The notes beneath the pieces are model-generated. The model was not told the DNA's origin. It ran no database searches and saw only the letters and a program-made list of their open reading frames with translations. This document shows positions 19,337 through 28,620 of a stretch of 64,000 nt of DNA, one piece after another. A program made the position numbers and the translations under genes. Position 1 is the first letter of the stretch. Every line of letters starts with the position of its first letter. The stretch covers positions 1-64,000 of the forward strand of contig NZ_CAHJXN010000002.1 in the NCBI RefSeq assembly GCF_903645285.1, read 5' to 3'. The stretch comes from Streptococcus thalassemiae (GTDB taxonomy: Bacteria; Bacillota; Bacilli; Lactobacillales; Streptococcaceae).

Positions 19337-21586
19337 TTACAATTTCTCACGCGCAGCTTTAGCTGCTTCCACAAGGCGGATCAAGCTTTCTTTTGTTTCT
19401 GGAATACCACGTGTTTTCAAACCACAGTCAGGGTTGATCCAAACTTTCTTGCTTGGCACTTTAGCAAGGATGGCTTCGATTGTATTGTCGATTTCGCCTT
19501 CATTTGGTACACGAGGTGAGTGGATATCGTAAACCCCAGGGCCCACTTCTGTTTGGAAGTTTTTCGCTTTGAGTTCGTCCAAGATTTCAAGGTTTGAACG
19601 GCTAGCTTCAAAGGAAATAACGTCTGCATCCATGTTATCGATAGCTGGGATGATATCTGTAAATTCTGAGTAACACATGTGAGTGTGGATTTGTGTGTCT
19701 GGTGCTACTGTTGAATGTACCAAGCGGAAGGCAGGAATTGCCCAGTCAAGGTAGTCTTCGTACCAGTCGCTACGACGGAGTGGCAATTTTTCACGAAGAG
19801 CAGCCTCGTCGATTTGGATGATCTTCACACCAGCAGCTTCAAGGTCAAGCACTTCATCCTTGATCGCAAGGGCGATTTGAAGAGTAGAATCCTTAATAGA
19901 GATGTCTTCACGTGGGAATGACCAGTTGAGGATGGTCACAGGTCCAGTCAACATACCTTTAACAGGTTTGTTTGTACGGCTTTGTGCATAGCTAGACCAT
20001 TTAACAGTGATAGGGTTAAGACGAGTGACATCACCCCAAATGATTGGTGGTTTCACCCCACGCATACCGTATGATTGTACCCAACCATTTTTAGAGAAGA
20101 GGTAACCTGACAAGTTTTGACCGAAGTACTCAACCATGTCATTACGCTCAAATTCACCGTGAACAAGGACATCAAAGTCGATATCTTCTTGCCATTTGAT
20201 CCATTCGTCAATTGTTTCAGCAAGGAAAGCATCGTACTCTTCTTGAGACAATTCACCTTTACGGTAAGCCAAACGCTTCGCACGAACTTCCTTAGTTTGA
20301 GGGAATGAACCGATAGTTGTTGTTGGAAGAGCTGGAAGTTTGAAAGCTTCTTCTTGGATAGCTTCACGTTCTGCAAAGGCTGGCAAACGAGTGTAGTCTG
20401 CGTCTGTCAAGCCAGCGATACGCGCACGAAGTTCAGCATTTTCACCAACACGCTCAGTCGCAAAGAGTTCTTTGTTAGCTGCAAGTGCTTCTTCTCCTTG
20501 ACCATTGCGGATAGCATCCAAATCACGAATCTCATCCAATTTTTCAACTGCAAAGGCAAAGTGGTTCAAGATTGCTGGTTCAAATTCTTCATTAGCTGTT
20601 GTAAATGGCACATGAAGAAGTGAGCATGAGCTTGTCAAGACAATGTTTTCAGCTGGGATTTGTTCAAGAACAGCCAAGCTCTTTTCGTAGTTGTTACGCC
20701 AGATGTTTTTACCATTGACAATACCTGCGTAGAGAGTCTTGTCAGCTGGGAAGCCACCTTTAACCAATTCAAGAGTTTTCTTACCTTCAACGAAGTCAAG
20801 ACCGATAGCATCTACTGGCAATTTCACAAGGTCAGCGTAAACGTCACGAACGTCACCGAAGTAAGTTTGAAGCAATACTTCAAGACCTTTTTTGTCAGCC
20901 AAAAGTTTATTGTAAAGGTTCAAGAAGAGAGCTTTTTCTTCGGCAGTCAAATCTTTCACAAGAGCAGCTTCGTCGAGTTGGATACGAGATGCACCAAGTT
21001 CAGCCAATTTAGCAAAAACTTCTTGGTAAGCAGCCACTAGACTGTCTACGAAATCTTCTGCTTTCACACCTTCTTCAAAGTCTGACAATTGAAGGAAAGT
21101 GAATGGACCTACAAGGACAGGACGAGTGTTCAATCCAAGTTCTTTTGCTTCTTGGAATTCATCGAAAATCTTGTGACCTGCCAATTTTACTTGAGTGTCT
21201 TTTTCAAATTTAGGAACGATGTAATGGTAGTTGGTGTTGAACCATTTCTTCATTGGAAGGGCGCGAACGTCCCCTTTTTCTCCTTGGTAACCACGACCCA
21301 AAGCGAAGTAGCGCTCAAGGTCAGACAAGTCCAAGTTTTGAACTGAAGCAGGTACCACGTTGAAAAGGAAAGCTGCATCTAGGAAGTTGTCATAGTGAGA
21401 AAAGTCATTTGATGGAATTTCAGTGATGCCTTTTTCTTTGACAATGTTCCAGTGTTTAGCACGCAAATCTTTTGCTGCTGCCAAGAGTTCTTCTTCTGAG
21501 ATTTCTTTTCTAAAGTATTTTTCAGTTGTAAATTTTAATTCGCGGAATTCGCCCAAACGAGGGAAACCGATGATTGTAGTTGACAT
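19337..21586 (-). CDS. metE: cobalamin-independent methionine synthase
   Basis: 749-residue 5-methyltetrahydropteroyltriglutamate-homocysteine methyltransferase. N-terminal half binds folate ([15 protein letters not shown] start). The C-terminal half holds the zinc site: HTHMCYSEF near residue 640 and PDCGLKTRG near 725. [10 protein letters not shown] and [15 protein letters not shown] are conserved. The ATG at 21586 follows GGAGG at 7 nt; the open frame runs further upstream without family similarity. A MET box upstream points to LysR-type (MetR/MtaR) control. Confidence 0.97.
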   Translation of the reverse strand: MSTTIIGFPRLGEFRELKFTTEKYFRKEISEEELLAAAKDLRAKHWNIVKEKGITEIPSNDFSHYDNFLDAAFLFNVVPASVQNLDLSDLERYFALGRGYQGEKGDVRALPMKKWFNTNYHYIVPKFEKDTQVKLAGHKIFDEFQEAKELGLNTRPVLVGPFTFLQLSDFEEGVKAEDFVDSLVAAYQEVFAKLAELGASRIQLDEAALVKDLTAEEKALFLNLYNKLLADKKGLEVLLQTYFGDVRDVYADLVKLPVDAIGLDFVEGKKTLELVKGGFPADKTLYAGIVNGKNIWRNNYEKSLAVLEQIPAENIVLTSSCSLLHVPFTTANEEFEPAILNHFAFAVEKLDEIRDLDAIRNGQGEEALAANKELFATERVGENAELRARIAGLTDADYTRLPAFAEREAIQEEAFKLPALPTTTIGSFPQTKEVRAKRLAYRKGELSQEEYDAFLAETIDEWIKWQEDIDFDVLVHGEFERNDMVEYFGQNLSGYLFSKNGWVQSYGMRGVKPPIIWGDVTRLNPITVKWSSYAQSRTNKPVKGMLTGPVTILNWSFPREDISIKDSTLQIALAIKDEVLDLEAAGVKIIQIDEAALREKLPLRRSDWYEDYLDWAIPAFRLVHSTVAPDTQIHTHMCYSEFTDIIPAIDNMDADVISFEASRSNLEILDELKAKNFQTEVGPGVYDIHSPRVPNEGEIDNTIEAILAKVPSKKVWINPDCGLKTRGIPETKESLIRLVEAAKAAREKL

Positions 21587-21666
21587 GATGTGTCCTCCAA
21601 AATTTGTTGTTGAAACTATCTTAACAGAAAAGAATGCGTCTGTATAATTGTAAAAAATTAGGCTTT

Positions 21667-21687
21667 GATATAGTTTGAAACTATATC
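21667..21687. promoter_or_regulatory. MET box operator of metE-metF
   Basis: Near-perfect palindrome GATATAGTTTGAAACTATATC, about 80 bp upstream of the metE start. It matches the streptococcal MET-box pattern TATAGTTTnAAACTATA described for the LysR-type regulator MetR/MtaR. Confidence 0.8.
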
Positions 21688-21859
21688 TCTGTTTTATACA
21701 AAAGAAAAAGACTTGAAACAAATGCCTCAAATCCTTTGTATAGCTTGTTTTATAGGCGTATTCCGGTTAGAATGCTCAAACGCGTTATTAGTAATTCTTA
21801 TAAGTGACTATGACTTGTTATTAGAAAAGACTATAGGTTGATTTTTCTTTTGTAATTCT

Positions 21860-21997
21860 GATATTTCCCTGAAAAGTGCGGACGGGAGCAACTTACTTCG
21901 TAATTTCATCCCTAATTTTTGAGCCAGAATGTCTCAAAAATTCCGTTCTAGATAATAATAAATTATTATCTAGAATACCACTATAGCGGGAAATATC
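21860..21997 (+). repeat. structured intergenic repeat, family B copy 1 (SPRITE-like)
   Basis: 138 bp bounded by the pairing ends GATATTTCCC and GGGAAATATC. Contains GCGGACGGGAGC, the hairpin AATTTTTGAGCC..GTCTCAAAAATT and a long hairpin TTCTAGATAATAATAAATTATTATCTAGAA. Related to 43393-43526 and 60836-60973. Size and hairpin-rich make-up would fit the pneumococcal SPRITE family, but I cannot check that consensus. Confidence 0.65.
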
Positions 21998-22109
21998 CGC
22001 TAAAAGCTCACTTCGTTCACACTTGATATAAATAAAGCATAATTTTTCTATATTATACACTTGAGGCACTATAACTGTTAAATTTGTTAAAGTTTTCCAA
22101 CTTCTTCCT

Positions 22110-22405
22110 ATCAACTTTTTCTCTGTTCGAGTGGGACGACTGCTAGTGTCTTTCCTAAACTGGCTAAAACTTTCAATACCGTATCCAACTGGGGACTAGT
22201 CTTACCTGTTTCCATCCTAGCTATGACAGGTTGACTCACTCCAACTAAGTTCCTCTAGCTTTTTCTGACTGATTCCTTGCTTATATCTGGCTTCAATCAA
22301 CTCGCTCATGATAGCTACCCGCATATCACTTTCAAGAATTTCCTCCTTGGTAAAGAGTTGAGATCGGACATCCTTCCAGTTACTCCCGATAGCACTATTC
22401 TTCAT
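22110..22405 (-). pseudogene. frameshifted XRE/HigA-type antitoxin
   Basis: The first frame reads MKNSAIGSNWKDVRSQLF...ISQKKLEELS and then goes off. After one extra T near 22248 the other frame continues GVSQPVIARMETGKTSPQLDTVLKVLASLGKTLAVVPLEQ. Together they give one XRE helix-turn-helix protein of the HigA antitoxin type. The repaired frame has lost its normal stop and runs on into the hairpin repeat to about 21893. No toxin gene is beside it; the upstream flank is an IS30 remnant. Probably an orphan, inactive antitoxin. Confidence 0.75.
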
Positions 22406-22457
22406 CGCTTAAGCCTCTGTCTTTTAGATCTATGTATTTTTTGAAAAAATGAGCGAA

Positions 22458-22839
22458 TTATAATTCGATAGATTGATCAGCGGGTTTAAAGTTGGGACTA
22501 GCTTGTTTCTTAAGCGCTTTTCCTTTTCTAGGATAAAGCAGATCCTGTTTTGACAATCCTAATTTTCCATGATGAATCCAATAGTAAATGGTTGAAATTT
22601 CCACGTTAACCCCTTTAGCCATCCCCATCATTTCAGCCGAAAATTTTTGGTTATGATAGTGGAGAATCTTTTCCTTTAGTTCCTTGGTCAAGCTTGATTT
22701 CAGTGTGGATAGTTTGAGAAACTTTTCCAAGTAGAGAGGCAATTTCTCTATTTGATTTTCCTTCTTTTTTCCATCGTTCGATTAAGCGACGGCTATCGAT
22801 TGTCAAATGTTTGCCTTTTGTAGTATAATTGTCTTGCAT
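22458..22839 (-). pseudogene. IS30-family transposase remnant
   Basis: The N-terminal frame (from 22839) reads GKHLTIDSRRLIERWKKEGKSNREIASLLGK, the IS30-family HTH region. It frameshifts into a second frame with KEKILHYHNQKFSAEMM and STIYYWIHHGKLGL. The catalytic DDE domain is missing after 22458. It is therefore a 5' fragment with an internal frameshift, different from the intact IS30-type element at 50.5 kb. Confidence 0.8.
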
Positions 22840-22993
22840 TTCTGTGCCTTTTAATCATTTCAATCTTAAATTGGACTTTTTTTACTTGGGTTGTACTTAA
22901 TCTATGAGGAAGACAAAAAAAGAATATCAATCAAGTAAAGTCACAAAGTCACATTAGCTCCGAGCAACCATTGCAAATCGAGGTACTCATACA

Positions 22994-23995
22994 ATGATTA
23001 AAATATTTCTCTCTGCCTTTTCTGTCATTCTCTTTGCTATCCCTATCATAGCTTATTCTTTTTTTCCATCTTCTAATCTTAATATTTGGCTATCTACCAG
23101 ACCTATCTTGGCACAGATTTATGCCTTCCCCTTAGCTACTGCAACTATGGCTTCTATTTTAAGTTTCGTATTTTTTTCCCTATCTTTTTACAAGAAAAAT
23201 AAACAAATACGGTTTTATTCTAGCATCTTGCTCTTACTATCGTTCATATTACTATTATTCGGAACAGATAAAACCCTTTCTTCTGCATCAAATAAGACTA
23301 AAACCTTAAAATTAGTAACTTGGAACGTCGCTAATCAAATAGAAGCACAACATATTGAGCGAATTTTTAGCCATTTTGATGCCGATATGGCTATATTTCC
23401 TGAACTAGCTACCAATATCAGAGGTGAGCAAGAAAACCAGAGAATCAAACTATTGTTTCATCAAGTTGGACTTTCTATGGCCAACTATGATATTTTTACT
23501 TCTCCACCTACCAATAGTGGAGTAGCTCCTGTGACTGTGATTGTCAAGAAAAGTTACGATTTCTATACAGAAGCTGAAACTTTCCATACAACACGGTTCG
23601 GGACAATTCTATTACATTCGAGAAAACAAAATATACCAGATATCATTGCTTTGCATACTGCTCCTCCTCTGCCAGGTTTAATGGAAATCTGGAAGCAAGA
23701 CTTAAACATCATTCATAATCAACTGGCTTCAAAATATCCAAAGGCTATTATTGCAGGTGATTTTAATGCAACTATGCGTCATGGAGCACTTGCAAAAATA
23801 AGCTCTCATAGGGACGCATTAAATGCACTTCCACCTTTTAAAAGAGGAACTTGGAATAGCCAAAGTCCAAAACTTTTTAATGCAACAATAGATCATATTT
23901 TATTGCCTAAAAACCACTACTATGTTAAAGATTTAGACATTGTAAGTTTTCAAAACTCTGATCATAGATGTATTTTTACAGAAATCACATTTTAA
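22994..23995 (+). CDS. membrane-anchored endonuclease/exonuclease/phosphatase-fold protein
   Basis: 333 residues. Three hydrophobic segments at about 5-25, 42-65 and 74-92 place the N-terminus in the membrane. Residues about 105-333 form an EEP (DNase I-like) domain: LVTWNVAN, AIFPEL (metal-binding Glu), AGDFNAT, ATIDHIL and NSDHRCI hold the expected metal and catalytic residues. The catalytic domain probably faces outward, as in related secreted phosphodiesterases or nucleases. Substrate unknown. It is one of few plus-strand genes here and stands alone between the IS remnant and BOX 2. Intact, with a weak RBS (GAGG, 10 nt upstream). Confidence 0.85.
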   Translation: MIKIFLSAFSVILFAIPIIAYSFFPSSNLNIWLSTRPILAQIYAFPLATATMASILSFVFFSLSFYKKNKQIRFYSSILLLLSFILLLFGTDKTLSSASNKTKTLKLVTWNVANQIEAQHIERIFSHFDADMAIFPELATNIRGEQENQRIKLLFHQVGLSMANYDIFTSPPTNSGVAPVTVIVKKSYDFYTEAETFHTTRFGTILLHSRKQNIPDIIALHTAPPLPGLMEIWKQDLNIIHNQLASKYPKAIIAGDFNATMRHGALAKISSHRDALNALPPFKRGTWNSQSPKLFNATIDHILLPKNHYYVKDLDIVSFQNSDHRCIFTEITF

Positions 23996-24001
23996 TTATT
24001 T

Positions 24002-24157
24002 TATACTCTTCGACGATCTCTTCAAACCATGTCAGCGTCGACTTACCTTAGACATATGGTTACTGACTTCGTCAGTCTTATCTACAACCTCAAAACAGTG
24101 TTTTGAGCAACCTACGGCTAGCTTCCTAGTTTGCTTTTTGATTTTCATTGAGTATTA
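24002..24157 (+). repeat. BOX element 2 (boxA-boxB-boxC)
   Basis: Full A-B-C BOX on the plus strand, from TATACTCTTCG to CATTGAGTATTA. boxA has a few changes (CAAACCATGTCAGCGTCGAC). It lies just after the EEP gene and before the pheT terminator. Confidence 0.9.
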
Positions 24158-24165
24158 TATAAAAT

Positions 24166-24197
24166 CACCCCTCTAGTGTTCATAAACTAGAGGGGGA
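24166..24197 (-). terminator. terminator of pheS-pheT operon
   Basis: Strong stem CCCCTCTAGT/ACTAGAGGGG with TGATTTT on the minus strand, 20 nt past the pheT stop. Confidence 0.75.
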
Positions 24198-24216
24198 ATT
24201 TGTATCATACTATCGT

Positions 24217-26622
24217 TTAACGCACTTCTGCATTGACTTTTTCTTCGAGAGACGCTTGGATTTTTTCCATATAGCGTGCGACTTCTTCGTCCGTTAAGCT
24301 GTCTTCTGGATTTTGGAAGGTCAAGCTATAAGCCATTGACTTCATACCAAGTCCCAATTTTTCTCCTGAGAAGACGTCAAAGAGTTTGATATCTGTCAAA
24401 CGTTTCACGCCGGCAGCTTGGATCGCGTCCACAACTTCTTGGTGAGTCACTTCTGCCTTGAGAAGGAGGGCAACGTCACGGCTGACTGCTGGGAATTTGG
24501 TGATTTCCACAAATGGAGCAGCAGGTTGAAGCGCAGCTTCGATGGCTGAAAGGTTAAGCTCAGCTACATACGTTTCTGGAATATCGTAAGCCTTAGCAGT
24601 GACTGGATGCACTTGGCCAAGGAAACCAAGAACTTGGTCACCGAGTGAAATCACAGCTGTACGACCTGGGTGAAGGCTAGCGATTTCAGATGTTGCTGTA
24701 TAAGTTACTTGGAGTCCCAAACGAGCAAAGAGGGCTTCAAGGATTCCCTTAGCATAGAAGAAATCAACTGGAACTGCTGCTGTTTGGAAATCTTTTTCAG
24801 CAACCAAGCCTGTCAAGGCAAAGGCAAAGCTGTTGATCTCATTTGGAAGTTCTTCTTTTGGATTGCCTGTTTGTTCAAAGACTTTTCCAATCTCGTAAAG
24901 AGCCAAGTTTTTGTTCTTACGAGCCACGTTGTAGGCAACTGTATCAAGGATACCAGAAATCATATTTTGACGGAGGACAGAACGGTCCACTGTCATTGGC
25001 CACATAAGTTCAGTAAGGTTGCTTGGTTGAGCCGTAAACTCAACTGCTTTTTCAGGAGTTGTTAGAGCATAGGTGATGATTTCTGTCAAACCTGCTCCTT
25101 CAGCAATGGTACGAACTTGACGTCGAAGTTTTTGTGTCGCTGTCAATTCACCAGCTGTACCGTCATCTTTTGGAAGACTGGTTGGCAAGCGATCATATCC
25201 ATAGATACGAGCGATTTCTTCAAAGAGGTCTGCTTCGATAGTGATATCCCAGCGACGACGTGGTACGCTGACTGTAAAGCTGTCTGCATTTCCAGAAAGA
25301 CCAAAGCCAAGACGACGGAAGACATCTTCGACATCAGCGTATGAAAGCTCCGTACCAAGGACGCGATTAACATCTGCAAGAGTCGAAGAAACCTCCACAT
25401 CTGAAGAATCAAGTGCACCTGCTGAAACGATGCCTTTACGCACAGTCGCGCCTGCAAGTTCGGCAATCATGCTAGCTGCTGCATCAAGGGCTTCGTTAAC
25501 AGTTGCCACATTGATACCTTTTTCAAAGCGAGAAGATGACTCAGAACGAAGATTCAAGCGACCGCTAGTCTTACGGATAGATTTGCCATTGAAGACAGCA
25601 GCTTCAAGGACAACACGACTAGAGTTTTCAGAGATTTCTGTTGCTTGACCGCCCATGACACCTGCAAGGGCTACTGGCTTGTCTGCGACAGTGATAACTA
25701 AGTCATTCACGTCCAAGTCACGTTCTTCACCATCCAAGGTCACTAATTTTTCACCAACACGCGCTTCACGTACACGGATGTCACTCCCTTCAAAGGTACC
25801 CAAGTCAAAAGCATGCATAGGTTGACCAAAGTAGAGCAGGATGTAGTTGGTCACGTCCACTACGTTGTTAATGGGACGGATACCTTCATTCATAAGAAGG
25901 TTTTGCAACCATTGTGGACTTGGTGCAATAGTCACATTGTCCAAGATACGAGCGGCATAGTAAGGCGCCTTGTCTGTCTCAATACCCACAGAAAGAGCAT
26001 CTGCTGCAGCTTGGTCCGTTTCTGTTAAACTGAATTCCTTAAAGCTAACTGCCTCGTCATAGATGGCTGCCACTTCGTGAGCCACTCCACGCATAGAAAG
26101 GGCATCTGCACGGTTAGGGGTAATTGAAAGTTCGATAACTTCATCATCCAAGTCTAGATATGAGAAGACTTCCTCACCTGGAACAGCATCTTCTGGCAAG
26201 ATTTGGATACCATCTGCGAATTCCTTAGGCACAACCGAGTCAGAAATTCCCAATTCACCAAGTGAACAGATCATCCCAAGTGACTCAAGACCGCGGATTT
26301 TCCCTTTTTTGATTTTGTAGTTGTCAGCGATACGAGCTCCTGGAAGAGCTACCATAACCTTGATACCAGCACGCACATTTGGGGCACCACAGACGATTTG
26401 ACGGGCTTCTTCTTCGCCAACGTTAACCTGACAAACATGGAGGTGAGTGTCTGGCACATCTTCGCAAGACAAGACCTCACCGACGACAATTTTTGAGAGA
26501 CCAGCAGCCGGTGATTCGACACCTTCTACCTCGATCCCTGTAGTTGACATTTTTTCAGCCAACTCTTGTGATGGCACATCAATGTCCACCAATTCTTTTA
26601 ACCATTTATAAGATACAAGCAT
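24217..26622 (-). CDS. pheT: phenylalanyl-tRNA synthetase beta subunit
   Basis: 801-residue beta chain of the alpha2-beta2 PheRS. Domain order as expected: N-terminal tRNA-binding EMAP-like domain (about 40-150, [23 protein letters not shown]), B3/B4 editing domain (about 210-400), B5 domain (about 405-480), catalytic-like core, and C-terminal FDX-ACB anticodon-binding domain (about 705-800, [15 protein letters not shown]). Start ATG 26622 begins [14 protein letters not shown], the family start. Last gene of the T-box operon, 76 nt after the GNAT gene. Confidence 0.97.
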   Translation of the reverse strand: MLVSYKWLKELVDIDVPSQELAEKMSTTGIEVEGVESPAAGLSKIVVGEVLSCEDVPDTHLHVCQVNVGEEEARQIVCGAPNVRAGIKVMVALPGARIADNYKIKKGKIRGLESLGMICSLGELGISDSVVPKEFADGIQILPEDAVPGEEVFSYLDLDDEVIELSITPNRADALSMRGVAHEVAAIYDEAVSFKEFSLTETDQAAADALSVGIETDKAPYYAARILDNVTIAPSPQWLQNLLMNEGIRPINNVVDVTNYILLYFGQPMHAFDLGTFEGSDIRVREARVGEKLVTLDGEERDLDVNDLVITVADKPVALAGVMGGQATEISENSSRVVLEAAVFNGKSIRKTSGRLNLRSESSSRFEKGINVATVNEALDAAASMIAELAGATVRKGIVSAGALDSSDVEVSSTLADVNRVLGTELSYADVEDVFRRLGFGLSGNADSFTVSVPRRRWDITIEADLFEEIARIYGYDRLPTSLPKDDGTAGELTATQKLRRQVRTIAEGAGLTEIITYALTTPEKAVEFTAQPSNLTELMWPMTVDRSVLRQNMISGILDTVAYNVARKNKNLALYEIGKVFEQTGNPKEELPNEINSFAFALTGLVAEKDFQTAAVPVDFFYAKGILEALFARLGLQVTYTATSEIASLHPGRTAVISLGDQVLGFLGQVHPVTAKAYDIPETYVAELNLSAIEAALQPAAPFVEITKFPAVSRDVALLLKAEVTHQEVVDAIQAAGVKRLTDIKLFDVFSGEKLGLGMKSMAYSLTFQNPEDSLTDEEVARYMEKIQASLEEKVNAEVR

Positions 26623-26698
26623 AATTTAGTTTTCCAGAATGACAGTTATCACTCTAGTTCTTTTCCTTTCCTATCATTTCAATAGAAGAATCCTCTTC

Positions 26699-27208
26699 TT
26701 ACCTTAATTTCTTTCTCAGTAACCAATCCGTATCTACTTTTTGACCAACCATAAAATGATGTTGGCTAAATTTTTCAAAACCATATCGGTTATAAAACGC
26801 TTGAGCTTTTGTATTATGCTCCCAAACACCTAACCAAGCCCAGGAAAAACTATTTTTTGTAGCAAGTTCAAGAGCGAATTCAAATAGTTGCTTACCGAAT
26901 CCAAATCCTTGGAATTTTTGTAGCACATAGAGACGTTGAATTTCAAAAGCATCCTCTAATTCTCTCTCAGTCTGAGCACTTCCCCAGTTGACTTTGAGAA
27001 AACCAACTATCTCCTCTTCATGCATAATGAAATAGGTTTCGGATTCTGGATTTTCCAACTCAGTTGACAAAACTCTCAGACTATAAGCCTCTTCAAAGTA
27101 TTCCTGTAACTGCTCTTCCGTATTATCATAAGCAAATGTTTCACGAAAGGTTTGTTTGGCAATTTTAGCCAACACCTCAACATCTGCCATTTCTACTTTT
27201 CTAATCAT
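26699..27208 (-). CDS. GNAT family acetyltransferase in the pheST operon
   Basis: 169 residues, single GNAT domain. Acetyl-CoA-binding motif RLYVLQKFQGFGFGKQLFEFAL lies at about 91-112, and the C-terminal motif NTKAQAFYNRYGFEKF at about 132-147. Substrate unknown. Its ATG overlaps the pheS stop codon by one base (TAATG), so translation is coupled. The same insertion of a GNAT gene between pheS and pheT is seen in pneumococcus. Confidence 0.88.
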   Translation of the reverse strand: MIRKVEMADVEVLAKIAKQTFRETFAYDNTEEQLQEYFEEAYSLRVLSTELENPESETYFIMHEEEIVGFLKVNWGSAQTERELEDAFEIQRLYVLQKFQGFGFGKQLFEFALELATKNSFSWAWLGVWEHNTKAQAFYNRYGFEKFSQHHFMVGQKVDTDWLLRKKLR

Positions 27209-28254
27209 TATTTAAACTGTTCTGAGAAACGGACATCTCCTTGGTAGAATCCACGGATATCGTTGATTCCGTAACGGAGCATAGCTACACGCTCTTGTCC
27301 AAGACCAAAGGCAAATCCAGAGTAAACAGTCGCATCGATTCCACTCATTTCAAGGACACGCGGGTGAACCATACCGGCCCCCATAATTTCGATCCAACCT
27401 GTTTTCTTACATACGTTACAGCCTTCTCCACCACACTTGAAGCAAGAAACATCCACCTCAACAGATGGCTCTGTGAATGGGAAGTAAGAGGGACGCAGAC
27501 GGATCTGACGCTCTTCACCGAACATTTTTTGCACAATCAACTGAAGGGTTCCTTGAAGATCAGCCATTGAGATATTTTCCCCAACAACCAAGCCTTCAAT
27601 TTGGTGGAACTGGTGACTGTGAGTCGCATCATCCGTATCACGACGGAACACACGCCCTGGTGAGATCATCTTCAAAGGACCTTTAGAAAAATCATGGGCA
27701 TCCATAGCACGCGCCTGCACTGGAGACGTGTGGGTACGGAGCAAGATTTCTTCTGTGATATAGAAAGTGTCCTGCATATCACGGGCTGGGTGATCTTTGG
27801 GAAGGTTCATACGTTCAAAGTTATAGTAGTCTTGCTCTACTTCAAAACCATCCACGACTTGGTAACCCATACCGATAAAGATATCTTCGATTTCCTCACT
27901 CGTTTGTGTGAGGACATGACGGTGACCAGTCGCAACTGGACGACCTGGAAGGGTCACATCGATACTCTCACTTGCTAATTGAGCTACAACTTTCTTTTCT
28001 TCCAAGAGCTTAGCTGTTTCTTCAAAGGCTGCTGTCAAGACATCGCGAGCTTCATTGACGTGTTTCCCAATGATTGGACGCATCTCAGCAGAGACATCTT
28101 TCATCCCTTTGAGGATTTCAGTAAGTGAACCCTTTTTCCCAAGGACTGAGACACGCAAATCTTGCATCTCTTTTTCATTTTCAGCAGTAATCTGCTTCAA
28201 GCTAGCCAGCGTTTCTTCGCGAAGCGCTTTTAATTGTTCTTCAATAGTTGACAT
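27208..28254 (-). CDS. pheS: phenylalanyl-tRNA synthetase alpha subunit
   Basis: 348-residue class II catalytic subunit. N-terminal coiled coil (about 1-85). The catalytic core has [51 protein letters not shown] (motif 2) and a C-terminal [18 protein letters not shown] (motif 3). A Cys cluster [17 protein letters not shown] is typical of Firmicute PheS. The ATG at 28254 follows GGAGG at 4 nt; an upstream extension would read through the T-box region. Controlled by the tRNA-Phe T-box upstream. Confidence 0.97.
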   Translation of the reverse strand: MSTIEEQLKALREETLASLKQITAENEKEMQDLRVSVLGKKGSLTEILKGMKDVSAEMRPIIGKHVNEARDVLTAAFEETAKLLEEKKVVAQLASESIDVTLPGRPVATGHRHVLTQTSEEIEDIFIGMGYQVVDGFEVEQDYYNFERMNLPKDHPARDMQDTFYITEEILLRTHTSPVQARAMDAHDFSKGPLKMISPGRVFRRDTDDATHSHQFHQIEGLVVGENISMADLQGTLQLIVQKMFGEERQIRLRPSYFPFTEPSVEVDVSCFKCGGEGCNVCKKTGWIEIMGAGMVHPRVLEMSGIDATVYSGFAFGLGQERVAMLRYGINDIRGFYQGDVRFSEQFK

Positions 28255-28298
28255 AATTCCTCCATCAGTCGCTCGTAGATAAAAAGAAAACCACATGC

Positions 28299-28484
28299 CA
28301 AAAACTCCACTCGGAGCGTTGACACGCGGTACCATCCGTTTTTATCTGACAAGTCAGACCTTCATTTCTAAATCCATGCGCAAGTGAATTCACCCAGCTT
28401 TCATATAGAGAGCTTGCAGTCACGGCTCTCCTCCCTGATATACTTCCCTTGAGTTACTAGTCTTGCGGATTCCTATTCAATTAC
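28299..28484 (-). promoter_or_regulatory. T-box riboswitch, tRNA-Phe
   Basis: Leader RNA on the minus strand. Stem I is closed by GCAAG/CTTGC, has an AGTA motif on its 5' side and the specifier GAA-TTC-A on its 3' side; TTC (28386-28388) is a Phe codon. The T-box bulge sequence TGGTACCGCG is at 28326-28335. The competing terminator CTCC-GAGT-GGAG-TTTTT lies at 28299-28316. Uncharged tRNA-Phe would favour readthrough into pheS. Confidence 0.93.
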
Positions 28485-28489
28485 TACAT

Positions 28490-28518
28490 AGTTTATCAGA
28501 TTTTTAGCATTCTTGCAA
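28490..28518 (-). promoter_or_regulatory. promoter of pheS T-box operon
   Basis: TTGCAA (28513-28518), 17 bp spacer, TAAACT (28490-28495), directly upstream of the T-box leader. Confidence 0.65.
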
Positions 28519-28620
28519 GACCTATCTCACTTCTGCTTGTTAGCTGTGCTTCGAATGTGAAAATGTCATCACTCTCACTAAAAAATGAAAATCATACATA
28601 GAAATTTTTAAAAGTTTTCT

